Positions 1 to 6,693 of a stretch of 7,953 nt of DNA are shown piece after piece; the first letter of the stretch is position 1; each line of letters begins with the position of its first letter. A model generated the notes under the pieces. The model saw only the letters and a list, made by a program, of their open reading frames with translations. It did no database searches and was not told where the DNA came from. Source of the stretch: Actinomycetes bacterium (lineage in GTDB: Bacteria > Actinomycetota > Actinomycetes > S36-B12 > UBA10799). Both the position numbers and the translations under genes were made by a program. The stretch is taken from the NCBI GenBank assembly GCA_029779995.1, contig JAKOZM010000106.1, forward strand, positions 1-7,953, read 5' to 3'.

Positions 1-1128
1 GCCGCGATCCAGAGCGCCGATCTGGCGGCAGTCTCCGTACTGTCGGGCAACCGGAACTTTGAAGGCCGGATCAATCCCGATGTGAAGATGAACTATCTCG
101 CGTCGCCGCCCCTGGTGGTGGCCTACGCCTTGCTCGGGCGGATGGACTTGGACATCACGACCGAGCCGTTGGGGGTGGGTGCCGACGGGCAGCCGGTGTA
201 CTTGCGCGACATCTGGCCCACCGACGCTGAGGTGCAGGACGTGATCCGGCAGGCGATCGATGAGGATATGTACGCCCGCCGGTACGCCGATGTGTTCGCC
301 GGTGATGCGACCTGGCAGAACCTGCCGACGCCGACTGGTGCCACGTTCGCGTGGGACCCCGACTCGACCTACGTGCGCAAGCCACCGTACTTCGAGGGAA
401 TGGCCGCGGCCCCGGTGCCCGTCACAGATGTCCACGGTGCCCGCGTGCTCGCCAAACTTGGCGACTCTGTGACCACCGACCACATCTCGCCGGCTGGTGC
501 GATCAAGGGGGATTCGCCTGCTGGCCGTTACCTGGCCGACCATGGCGTGGGAATGAAGGACTTCAACTCCTACGGATCGCGGCGCGGCAATCACGAGGTG
601 ATGATCCGGGGCACATTCGCGAACATCCGGCTGCGCAACCAGCTGGTCCCCGGGGTCGAAGGTGGATTCACCTATGACTTCACCACGGGTGCGCAGAACA
701 CCATCTACGACGCGGCTCAGAACTACGCCGCGCAGGGCACGCCACTGGTGATCCTGGCCGGTAAGGAGTACGGGTCCGGCTCATCACGGGACTGGGCGGC
801 GAAGGGCACTTCCCTGCTCGGGGTCAAGGTCGTGATCGCCGAGTCCTATGAGCGCATCCACCGGTCCAACCTCATCGGCATGGGTGTCCTGCCCTTGCAG
901 TTCCCCGACGGTGAGAACGCCGACAGCCTCGGGCTGACCGGCACGGAGACGTTCGACGTGGAAGGTGTGACGGCTCTCAACGATGGCCAGATCCCGGCAA
1001 CGGTGAAGGTACGTGCCGGCGATGTCGAGTTTGATGCTGTGGTGCGCATCGACACCCCGGGTGAGGCCGACTACTACCGCAACGGTGGCATCCTGCAGTA
1101 CGTGCTGCGGTCGCTGCTGCAGGCGTGA
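1..1128 (+). CDS. acnA: Aconitate hydratase (aconitase A family), 3' part
   Basis: The reading frame is open from base 1, so the 5' end of the gene lies outside the window; the last 375 residues are present, against roughly 900 for the family. Aconitase interconverts citrate and isocitrate in the cytoplasm through a [4Fe-4S] cluster (TCA cycle). What is seen is the end of the core ([20 protein letters not shown], then [12 protein letters not shown]) followed by the C-terminal swivel domain. In the swivel domain, [15 protein letters not shown] is near nt 463-507, [14 protein letters not shown] near 562-603, the substrate-binding loop [16 protein letters not shown] at about 760-807, and [15 protein letters not shown] near 850-894. 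The cluster cysteines would be upstream and cannot be checked. No disruption is visible. The stop TGA overlaps the GTG start of the next gene, so the two are probably cotranscribed and translationally coupled. The family assignment is very secure; the AcnA rather than AcnB type follows from these motifs. Confidence 0.97.
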   Translation, partial: AAIQSADLAAVSVLSGNRNFEGRINPDVKMNYLASPPLVVAYALLGRMDLDITTEPLGVGADGQPVYLRDIWPTDAEVQDVIRQAIDEDMYARRYADVFAGDATWQNLPTPTGATFAWDPDSTYVRKPPYFEGMAAAPVPVTDVHGARVLAKLGDSVTTDHISPAGAIKGDSPAGRYLADHGVGMKDFNSYGSRRGNHEVMIRGTFANIRLRNQLVPGVEGGFTYDFTTGAQNTIYDAAQNYAAQGTPLVILAGKEYGSGSSRDWAAKGTSLLGVKVVIAESYERIHRSNLIGMGVLPLQFPDGENADSLGLTGTETFDVEGVTALNDGQIPATVKVRAGDVEFDAVVRIDTPGEADYYRNGGILQYVLRSLLQA

Positions 1129-1478
1129 CGGCTGCTCCTCCGGGCTGGCCGACGGACCTGCCTCCGGTCGACTACGAGGGGCAGGTCAGCGCGTGGCTGC
1201 TGGACCGGCTGCCGCCGGAGTACCGCACGTCGCCGGTGCGTCGGCATCCACTGGTGCTGGCCATGGCGGCCCATGAGCACGCACGCGCCACCCTGGACGG
1301 CACGCGAGAGGTGTACCGCAACGTGCGCGCGCAGTTGCGCGACTATGTGGAGCAGGCCGAGATCGAGGCGTCGCTGGCCGCGCTCGAGGCACTGGCGGCC
1401 CAGTTCAGCCGTTCCTTGCGGGAGGTGGAACTGGTCGAGCAGGGCCTGCGCGGACACATCTGGAAGCCGCGGTTGTGA
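1125..1478 (+). CDS. Conserved-looking hypothetical protein, 117 aa
   Basis: I do not recognise a named family. The GTG start overlaps the aconitase stop by 4 bases (GTGA) and has no strong Shine-Dalgarno, which points to re-initiation by the same ribosomes. The product has a proline-rich N-terminus ([11 protein letters not shown]), a [11 protein letters not shown] segment near residues 24-34, [21 protein letters not shown] around 39-59, and then a largely helical C-terminal half (about 60-110). That half is rich in Ala, Glu, Leu and Arg and is possibly coiled coil ([20 protein letters not shown], then [14 protein letters not shown]). There are no cysteines, signal peptide or membrane segment, so it is likely a small cytoplasmic helical protein. 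From memory, similar uncharacterised proteins occur in other actinobacteria, with the same N-terminal 'GWP..LPP', 'WLLD..P..YR' and 'R.HP..LA' pattern; I could not verify this. Codon bias matches its neighbours. It ends just before dxs. Confidence 0.8.
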   Translation: MTAAPPGWPTDLPPVDYEGQVSAWLLDRLPPEYRTSPVRRHPLVLAMAAHEHARATLDGTREVYRNVRAQLRDYVEQAEIEASLAALEALAAQFSRSLREVELVEQGLRGHIWKPRL

Positions 1479-1513
1479 AGCGTTCCCCAGCGGGCGCGGG
1501 AAGCAGCGGCCCG

Positions 1514-1526
1514 TACACTGAAGTGG
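1514..1526 (+). promoter_or_regulatory. Putative leaderless -10 promoter of dxs
   Basis: TACACT at 1514-1519 fits the actinobacterial TANNNT -10 consensus. Six bases separate it from the GTG at 1526, the spacing expected when transcription begins at the start codon itself. No purine-rich Shine-Dalgarno precedes 1526, which fits a leaderless mRNA. No good -35 hexamer is visible, but this is common for such promoters. It also helps decide the dxs start. The call is inference from sequence only. Confidence 0.6.
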
Positions 1527-3427
1527 TGTCTGTCCTGTCCCAGATCAACAGCCCGGATGACCTCCGGACACTTGATGGTGCTCAGCTGGACGCGTTGGCG
1601 GCAGAGATCCGGGAGTTCCTCGTAGCGAAGGTGTCCCGCACCGGGGGTCACCTCGGTCCGAACCTCGGCGTGGTCGAACTGACCATCGCGCTGCACCGGG
1701 TCTTCGACTCACCACGTGATGCGTTGCTGTGGGACACCGGCCATCAGGCGTACGTGCACAAGATCCTCACCGGACGCCGCGACGACTTCGACCATCTGCG
1801 CCAGCGCGGTGGGATGTCCGGGTACCCGAGCCGAGCGGAGAGCGACCACGACTGGGTCGAGAACTCCCATGCCAGTACGGCACTGTCCTACGCGGACGGC
1901 CTGGCCAAGGCCTGGCAAGCCCGCGGTGACCTGGGCAAGCGCCACGTCGTGCCCATCATCGGCGATGGCGCGTTGACCGGTGGGATGGCGTGGGAGGCTC
2001 TGAACAACATCGCTGGATCCGACCGCTCCATGGTGATCGTGGTCAACGACAACGAGCGCTCCTACGATCCGACGATCGGAGGCTTGGCCAATCATCTGGC
2101 CACGCTGCGCACGACCGGTGGGTACGAGAAGTTTCTCGACTGGGGTCGTCGTGTCTTGGATCGGACGCCGGTCGTGGGCCGTCCCGCGTTCGAGACCCTG
2201 CACGGCTTCAAGAAGGGCGTCAAGGACATGGTCGCCCCGCAGGGGATGTTCGAGGATCTTGGGTTGAAGTACATCGGCCCGGTCGCCGGCCATGACCTCG
2301 AAGCCGTCGAAGTCGCTCTGCGTAAGGCCAAGCGGTATCCCGGGCCCGTACTGGTTCATGTGCTCACGCAGAAGGGCCGGGGTTACCCGCCCGCTGAACA
2401 GGACGAAGCCGACCGCTTCCACGGCGTGGGTGTCATCGATCCGGTGACCGGTCGGCCCACGAAAGTGGCAGGGGCCTCGTGGACCTCGGTGTTCTCGGAG
2501 GAGATCTGCGCGATCGCCGCTGAGCGTCCGGACGTCGTGGCGATCACCGCGGCGATGCTCGGCCCCACCGGTCTGGCGCAGATGAAACAGCAGTTCCCGG
2601 ATCGGGTGTACGACGTCGGGATCGCCGAGCAGCATGCCGTCACATCGGCAGTCGGGATGTCGATGGGTGGGCTGCATCCCGTGGTGGCGTTGTACGCGAC
2701 GTTCCTGAACCGGGCTTTCGATCAGGTCCTGATGGACGCCGCTTTGCACAAGGCCGGCGTGACGATCGTGCTCGACCGGGCGGGCGTCACTGGCGACGAC
2801 GGCGCCAGCCACAACGGCATGTGGGACATGTCGATCCTGCAGGTCGTGCCCGGGCTGCGCTTGGCTGCTCCCCGCGATGGGGAACGGTTGCAGGAGGCGC
2901 TGCGCGAGGCGGTCTCGGTGGCGGATGGGCCGACCGTGGTGCGTTTTGCCAAGGGAGCTCTCCCGGCTCCCATCGCCGAGGTGCGCGCCTTCGGGGCTGT
3001 GGACATCCTGGCCGAACACGGACCAGCGGATGTCCTCATCATCGCGGTGGGTTCGATGGCCACAACGGGAATCGACGTGGCCGGTCGGTTGGCGGACCAG
3101 TCGATCGGGGCCACCGTGGTGGACCCGCGGTGGGTGAAACCCGTTCCCGACGAGATCGTGGCCCTGGCGCCAGCCTTCCGCCTGGTTGTCACGATCGAGG
3201 ACAACGGCGTGGTCGGCGGAGTCGGCGCCGCCATCTCACAGGCGTTGCGGGAGGCCGATTGTGACGTCCCGGTGCGCACGATCGGGATTCCACAACGTTT
3301 CCTCGACCACAGCAGTCGCGGGCAGGTGCTCGACGAGATCGGGCTCACGGCTCAGCAGATCGGCCATCACGTCATTGGTTGGATCGCCGCTGCCCAGACA
3401 GAGCCGGTGGCCGAGCCCGCAGAGTGA
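1526..3427 (+). CDS. dxs: 1-deoxy-D-xylulose-5-phosphate synthase (DXS)
   Basis: DXS condenses pyruvate and glyceraldehyde 3-phosphate with loss of CO2. It is the thiamine-diphosphate-dependent entry step of the MEP pathway to IPP and DMAPP, and also supplies the thiamine and pyridoxal precursor in many bacteria. At 633 aa it has normal family length. Domain I carries [17 protein letters not shown] (His42), [11 protein letters not shown] (His73) and the ThDP/Mg motif GDGALTGG at 146-153, with its partner Asn174 in VVNDNERSY. The pyrimidine-binding domain (about 317-480) has [15 protein letters not shown] with the conserved catalytic Glu368 and His370, then [16 protein letters not shown] with His429. 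The C-terminal transketolase-like domain follows (about 490-620). The start at 1526 gives [14 protein letters not shown], which matches where DXS proteins begin. A GTG at 1475 would add 17 unconserved residues and overlap the previous stop by 4 bases, so it could serve on readthrough mRNA. Confidence 0.97.
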   Translation: MSVLSQINSPDDLRTLDGAQLDALAAEIREFLVAKVSRTGGHLGPNLGVVELTIALHRVFDSPRDALLWDTGHQAYVHKILTGRRDDFDHLRQRGGMSGYPSRAESDHDWVENSHASTALSYADGLAKAWQARGDLGKRHVVPIIGDGALTGGMAWEALNNIAGSDRSMVIVVNDNERSYDPTIGGLANHLATLRTTGGYEKFLDWGRRVLDRTPVVGRPAFETLHGFKKGVKDMVAPQGMFEDLGLKYIGPVAGHDLEAVEVALRKAKRYPGPVLVHVLTQKGRGYPPAEQDEADRFHGVGVIDPVTGRPTKVAGASWTSVFSEEICAIAAERPDVVAITAAMLGPTGLAQMKQQFPDRVYDVGIAEQHAVTSAVGMSMGGLHPVVALYATFLNRAFDQVLMDAALHKAGVTIVLDRAGVTGDDGASHNGMWDMSILQVVPGLRLAAPRDGERLQEALREAVSVADGPTVVRFAKGALPAPIAEVRAFGAVDILAEHGPADVLIIAVGSMATTGIDVAGRLADQSIGATVVDPRWVKPVPDEIVALAPAFRLVVTIEDNGVVGGVGAAISQALREADCDVPVRTIGIPQRFLDHSSRGQVLDEIGLTAQQIGHHVIGWIAAAQTEPVAEPAE

Positions 3428-3457
3428 CGAAGTGGCTACGCTCAGTAGCATGCTTCG
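3428..3457 (+). promoter_or_regulatory. Putative leaderless promoter with dyad over the start codon
   Basis: TACGCT at 3437-3442 fits TANNNT and lies seven bases before the ATG at 3450, again a leaderless arrangement. No Shine-Dalgarno is visible between the dxs stop (3427) and this ATG. The same stretch is a two-part inverted repeat. GCTAC (3435-3439) pairs with GTAGC (3445-3449) around the loop GCTCA. Outside it, CGAAG (3428-3432) pairs with CTTCG (3453-3457). The dyad covers both the -10 box and the start codon, so it could be an operator in DNA, or a hairpin burying the AUG in mRNA that reads through from dxs. Function is inferred. Confidence 0.45.
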
Positions 3458-4322
3458 CGTCGCCCTCGTGACCACCGCACTCGTACTCTCCGCAGGTCCC
3501 GCCGTGGCGGGCCAGGACATCACCATCGAGGTGCAGAACAGCCTGCAACCGACCCAGCCGCTCTACCCGCGCCTTATGCTGCGCAGCACGGACAATCTGT
3601 GCTGGTACACGCAGGACTTCGCCGAGGGTCAGCCGGCACCAGCCGGCGGCGGGTTCTCGTACACCAAGAGCGAGGTGAAGAACACCTTCTTCAGCTTCTG
3701 CAACCCGACGTGGAACCCGCTCAAGGACGCCCTTGCTCGCTGGGTGCAGTTCGAGATGGTCAGTCAAGCCTCGCCGGGCGCCGCGTGGAAGGCAGTCACT
3801 TGGGGCTCGGGGTACACGTCATTTCTGATGACGTACATCAAATTCCCGATGGACGTCCGCGGTTACCACTTCCAGATCACAGGTCCGAGGTCCGACGCGG
3901 TCCTTGATACCGGCAGCGGACCGGGGTGTCTGGCCATCGACCCGTTTGTCTTCAACTACACGGACCTCTACCGGATGAAGATCACCCCGGCGAAGGGCGG
4001 CTCGTGTGGGACGGCCGCCTCTGCGGCGGCAAAGAGGATACCCACCCGAACCGTGCGGGTACGCGTTGGTGATACCAGGCCCGTCGTGCTGGGCTCAGTG
4101 ACCCGCGCCGAGGCATCCTCGTGGCGCACGGACCGCGCAGACTGCACGAACGTTCACTTCTCGACGAGCAAGACCCGAGTGGCAGACGGACCGGGTGCGT
4201 CCCGATGGCAGATCGTCAATATCACTGGCACGTCGCGTGGGCAGGATGTCTGTGTGGTGAACCTGACCGGGGCCGGGGGGCAGGAATTGATGAGCCAGCG
4301 GATCCGGGTGCGGGTGAGGTAG
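3450..4322 (+). CDS. Exported hypothetical protein, 290 aa, Sec signal peptide
   Basis: I do not recognise the family. The frame is open further upstream into dxs, but the ATG at 3450 is chosen because it begins a clear Sec signal peptide: a short n-region with Arg3, a hydrophobic core (VALVTTALVLSAGP), and an AVA cleavage site after about residue 20. There is no lipobox cysteine and no later membrane helix, so the mature protein of about 270 aa is probably secreted or periplasmic-side and soluble. Two regions are visible. Residues about 21-186 are rich in aromatic residues, with Cys51, Cys84, Cys160 and Cys186. After an Ala-rich linker (about 187-200) comes a roughly 90-residue beta-looking domain with Cys232 and Cys268, bounded by similar basic strands (TVRVRV near the start, RIRVRVR at the end). 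Six cysteines in an exported protein suggest three disulfides. It lies 22 bases after dxs with its own putative promoter, so a functional link to isoprenoid synthesis is not implied. No enzymatic motif is seen. Confidence 0.82.
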   Translation: MLRVALVTTALVLSAGPAVAGQDITIEVQNSLQPTQPLYPRLMLRSTDNLCWYTQDFAEGQPAPAGGGFSYTKSEVKNTFFSFCNPTWNPLKDALARWVQFEMVSQASPGAAWKAVTWGSGYTSFLMTYIKFPMDVRGYHFQITGPRSDAVLDTGSGPGCLAIDPFVFNYTDLYRMKITPAKGGSCGTAASAAAKRIPTRTVRVRVGDTRPVVLGSVTRAEASSWRTDRADCTNVHFSTSKTRVADGPGASRWQIVNITGTSRGQDVCVVNLTGAGGQELMSQRIRVRVR

Positions 4323-4490
4323 GAACCCAGGCTTCGCCGCGATCGGACTTGGCACCATTGGCCACAGTCGTTCGTCTGCGGTACATCGGTTCGTCAATTC
4401 CGGGCGCGCCACACCGAACGGCTGGGCACGTGACGAACGCCTGAACCCAGCGGTGTGCTCAGCACTTTCTGCGCCGAAACTGCGCGACCG
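4323..4490. other. Intergenic gap between convergent genes
   Basis: This stretch lies between the stop of the exported protein gene and the fad-operon terminator. I see no plausible gene, RNA gene or strong T-tailed hairpin for the + strand transcript. There are only weak features: a short palindrome GTGCT-C-AGCAC (4455-4465) followed by TTTCT, with essentially no loop, and a distant 8-base inverted pair, CGTTCGTC at 4369 and GACGAACG at 4432. Neither is convincing as a functional element. Confidence 0.5.
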
Positions 4491-4537
4491 TGGAGAAAAG
4501 CACCTCGCCGCCTCGCGACAGGCGCGAGACGGCGAGG
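4491..4537 (-). terminator. Intrinsic terminator of the fadA-fadB operon
   Basis: Read on the minus strand, a GC-rich stem runs from 4537 to 4503: 15 pairs including one G-U wobble, with the five-base loop CCTGT. It starts 11 bases after the fadB stop codon and is followed by TGCTTTTC (down to about 4495), giving a run of four T. On the + strand the same stem has a C-A mismatch and no T-run, so termination is expected mainly for minus-strand transcripts. It may still hinder + strand readthrough as a bare hairpin. The bases AAGCAC and GTGCTT flanking the stem could extend it, with a bulge. Confidence 0.8.
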
Positions 4538-4548
4538 GCGAGTAGTGC

Positions 4549-6690
4549 TTACGGCAGGCTGGCGACCCCAGCCGGCAGGAAGCGCTTGCCATTGACCTTC
4601 TCGCTCACACCGGAACGGTCCAGGTACGGCGTGATGCCGCCGAGATGGAAGGGCCAGCCAGCCCCCAGAATCATGCACAGGTCGATGTCCTGTGCCTGGG
4701 CGACGACGCCCTCATCCAGCATCAACTGCACCTCTTCGGCCAGGGCGTCGAGCGCACGGGTGCGCACCTGCTCCTCGGTCATCGGCGCGTCCCCCTGCGC
4801 GAACAGAGCCGCCACCTCCGGATCGACCTGAGGTGTGCCCGTGGAGTAGTCCCAGATCGCGCCCTTGCCGGCCTCTACGACCTTCTTGAGGTTGTCGGAG
4901 ACGTAGAACCGATCCGGGTAGGCCTCGTGCATCGTCTCGGAGACGTGGAAGGCGACAGCCGGGCCCACCAGTTGCAGCAAGGTGAACGGCGTCATCGGCA
5001 GACCCAGGGGGTCCATGGCACGATCGGCGACCTCAAAGGGGGTGCCCTCGTCGACGCTGCGGGTGACCTCGCCCATGAAACGCGTGAGCAGTCTGTTCAC
5101 GACGAACGCCGGGGCGTCCTTGACCAGCACACACGACTTCTTCAGCGACTTGCCTACGACGAATGCCGTGGCGAGCGTCGGATCGTCAGTGGCCTCGGCG
5201 CGCACGATCTCCAGCAGCGGCATGATCGCGACCGGGTTGAAGAAGTGGAAACCGACCACCCGCTGCGGGTGCTGCAGTCCGCTGGCCATCTCCGTCACCG
5301 AAAGCGAGGACGTATTGGTGGCCAGGATGCAGTCGGGGCGAATGACGGCCTCGCACTCGGCGAAGACCTGCTGCTTGACCTTCATGTCCTCGAACACGGC
5401 CTCGATCACGAAGTCGGCGTCCGCGAAGGCCTCCTTGGTCACCGACCCGGTGATCAGACCCTTGAGGCGATTCGCCTTGTCGCCGTTGACGCGACCCTTG
5501 GCGGCCATCTGGTCGATCTGCGCATACGCGTAGGCCAGCCCCTTGTCGACTCGGGCCTGATCGAGATCGGTCATGACCACTGGGACCTGCAGCCGCTGCG
5601 CGAACAACAGGGCCATTTGCGAGGCCATCAGACCCGCCCCGACGACCCCGACCTTGGTGACCGGTCGGGCCAGCTTCTTGTCCGGAGCGCCGACGGGGCG
5701 CTTGGCGCGCCGCTGCACGAGGTCGAAGGAGTACAGCCCTGCACGCAGGTCATTACCCATAATCAGGTCAGCAAGCGCCTCGTCCTCTGCCGCGAACCCC
5801 TCTGCCCGCGTGGCGGTCTTTGCCAGCGCGATGAGGTCCAGTGCGCGGTAGGGAGCCGGGGTGGCCCCCTTCAGTCGGGCGTCCAGACCGGCACGCACCT
5901 TTGCCACGGTCTCGTCCCAAGCCGCCCCTCGATCGATCTCGGCGCGCTCGACCACGATCTCGCCGGTCAGCACCTTCGCGGCCCACAGCAGCGACTCCTC
6001 GAGGAAGTCCGCAGGCTCGAGCATGACGTCGGCGATCCCGAGTTCGGCCACCTGCGCCGGCTTGAGTTGCTTGTTCTGAGCCATCGGGTTGTCGATGACC
6101 ACCTTGGCTGCCTTGGCCGGTCCGATGAGGTTGGGTAGCAGGTACGCCCCGCCCCAGCCGGGGATCAGACCCAGGAACACCTCAGGGAGGCTGAAGGCGG
6201 CCGCCCCGGAGGAGATGGTCCGGTAGTGGCAGTGCAGGCCGACCTCGACGCCGCCGCCCATGGCCGCGCCGTTGATGAACGCGAAGGTCGGGACGCTGGA
6301 CGAGCCGAGCATGCCTAGGACTTCATGGCCGAGCCGGCCGATCGCCAATGCCTGGCCCCGGTCGGTCAGCCGCGGCACGCCGGTGAGGTCCGCCCCTACG
6401 GCGAAGACGAACGGCTTGCCCGTGACACAGATGGCTGCCAGATCCGGGATCTGTTGGGCTTGCGTCAGTGCCGCCTTGAGTTCGAGCAGACCACCGGGGC
6501 CGAAGGTGTTCGGCTTGGTGTGATCGAAACCGTTGTCGAGGGTGATGATCGCGGCGGTGCCGGCGCCAAGCGGCAGTTCGGCCGTGCGCAGTTTGGCGTG
6601 TGTCACGACCTCATCAGCGAACTGGATCGACTCGTCCAGGGCGGCGTCGGCATCGGACTGAGGGATCGGCTTGGAAATGCTGTCGGTCAT
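4549..6690 (-). CDS. fadB: Beta-oxidation multifunctional enzyme: enoyl-CoA hydratase / 3-hydroxyacyl-CoA dehydrogenase
   Basis: This cytoplasmic enzyme hydrates trans-2-enoyl-CoA and then oxidises the L-3-hydroxyacyl-CoA with NAD+, handing 3-ketoacyl-CoA to the thiolase. At 713 aa it is normal for a FadB-type alpha subunit. The N-terminal crotonase domain (about 40-240) has the oxyanion-hole segment PFVFAVGADL (93-102), then NGAAMGGGVEVG with Glu149, and SLPEVFLGLIPGWGG with Glu170; these are the two expected catalytic glutamates. The dehydrogenase NAD domain (about 345-525) has KVGVVGAGLMASQMA (346-360), TNTSSLSVTEMA, and GFHFFNPVAIMPLLEIV with the His482/Glu494 dyad. KDAPAFVVNRLL (524-535) opens the C-terminal HAD domain, and a second C-terminal segment runs to about 700. 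The third glycine of the Rossmann GxGxxG is Ala here. The start ATG has AGGAGG eight bases upstream, inside the end of fadA. The sequence resembles Streptomyces-type FadB more than the M. tuberculosis trifunctional enzyme subunit, judged from memory. Confidence 0.95.
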   Translation of the reverse strand: MTDSISKPIPQSDADAALDESIQFADEVVTHAKLRTAELPLGAGTAAIITLDNGFDHTKPNTFGPGGLLELKAALTQAQQIPDLAAICVTGKPFVFAVGADLTGVPRLTDRGQALAIGRLGHEVLGMLGSSSVPTFAFINGAAMGGGVEVGLHCHYRTISSGAAAFSLPEVFLGLIPGWGGAYLLPNLIGPAKAAKVVIDNPMAQNKQLKPAQVAELGIADVMLEPADFLEESLLWAAKVLTGEIVVERAEIDRGAAWDETVAKVRAGLDARLKGATPAPYRALDLIALAKTATRAEGFAAEDEALADLIMGNDLRAGLYSFDLVQRRAKRPVGAPDKKLARPVTKVGVVGAGLMASQMALLFAQRLQVPVVMTDLDQARVDKGLAYAYAQIDQMAAKGRVNGDKANRLKGLITGSVTKEAFADADFVIEAVFEDMKVKQQVFAECEAVIRPDCILATNTSSLSVTEMASGLQHPQRVVGFHFFNPVAIMPLLEIVRAEATDDPTLATAFVVGKSLKKSCVLVKDAPAFVVNRLLTRFMGEVTRSVDEGTPFEVADRAMDPLGLPMTPFTLLQLVGPAVAFHVSETMHEAYPDRFYVSDNLKKVVEAGKGAIWDYSTGTPQVDPEVAALFAQGDAPMTEEQVRTRALDALAEEVQLMLDEGVVAQAQDIDLCMILGAGWPFHLGGITPYLDRSGVSEKVNGKRFLPAGVASLP

Positions 6691-6693
6691 GGC

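Noticed and set aside
1709..3019. A 436-codon open frame antisense to dxs
   Set aside because: It lies fully opposite a gene with all DXS motifs. Long antisense frames are expected in GC-rich coding DNA, and the translation (rich in His, Arg, Gly, Asp) resembles no protein I know.
3186..3449. An in-frame upstream extension of the exported protein gene into dxs
   Set aside because: It would bury the signal peptide 88 residues inside the protein and duplicates dxs coding sequence in another frame. The Arg/Ser-rich translation is typical of an out-of-frame read.
4403..4410. The palindrome GGCGCGCC
   Set aside because: This is an ordinary GC-rich eight-base palindrome of the kind expected by chance at this base composition, with no link to other features.
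4369..4439. An 8-base inverted pair CGTTCGTC / GACGAACG, 55 bases apart
   Set aside because: The arms are short and far apart, with no T-run or promoter nearby. It is likely chance in GC-rich intergenic DNA.
4455..4470. GTGCT-C-AGCAC followed by TTTCT as a + strand terminator
   Set aside because: The palindrome leaves a one-base loop, so at most about three pairs could form. It is too weak to call an intrinsic terminator.
4645..6138. A 497-codon open frame on the + strand, antisense to fadB
   Set aside because: It is a composition shadow of fadB. The product has repetitive His/Arg/Leu/Gly content without recognisable domains, and no promoter or ribosome site supports it.
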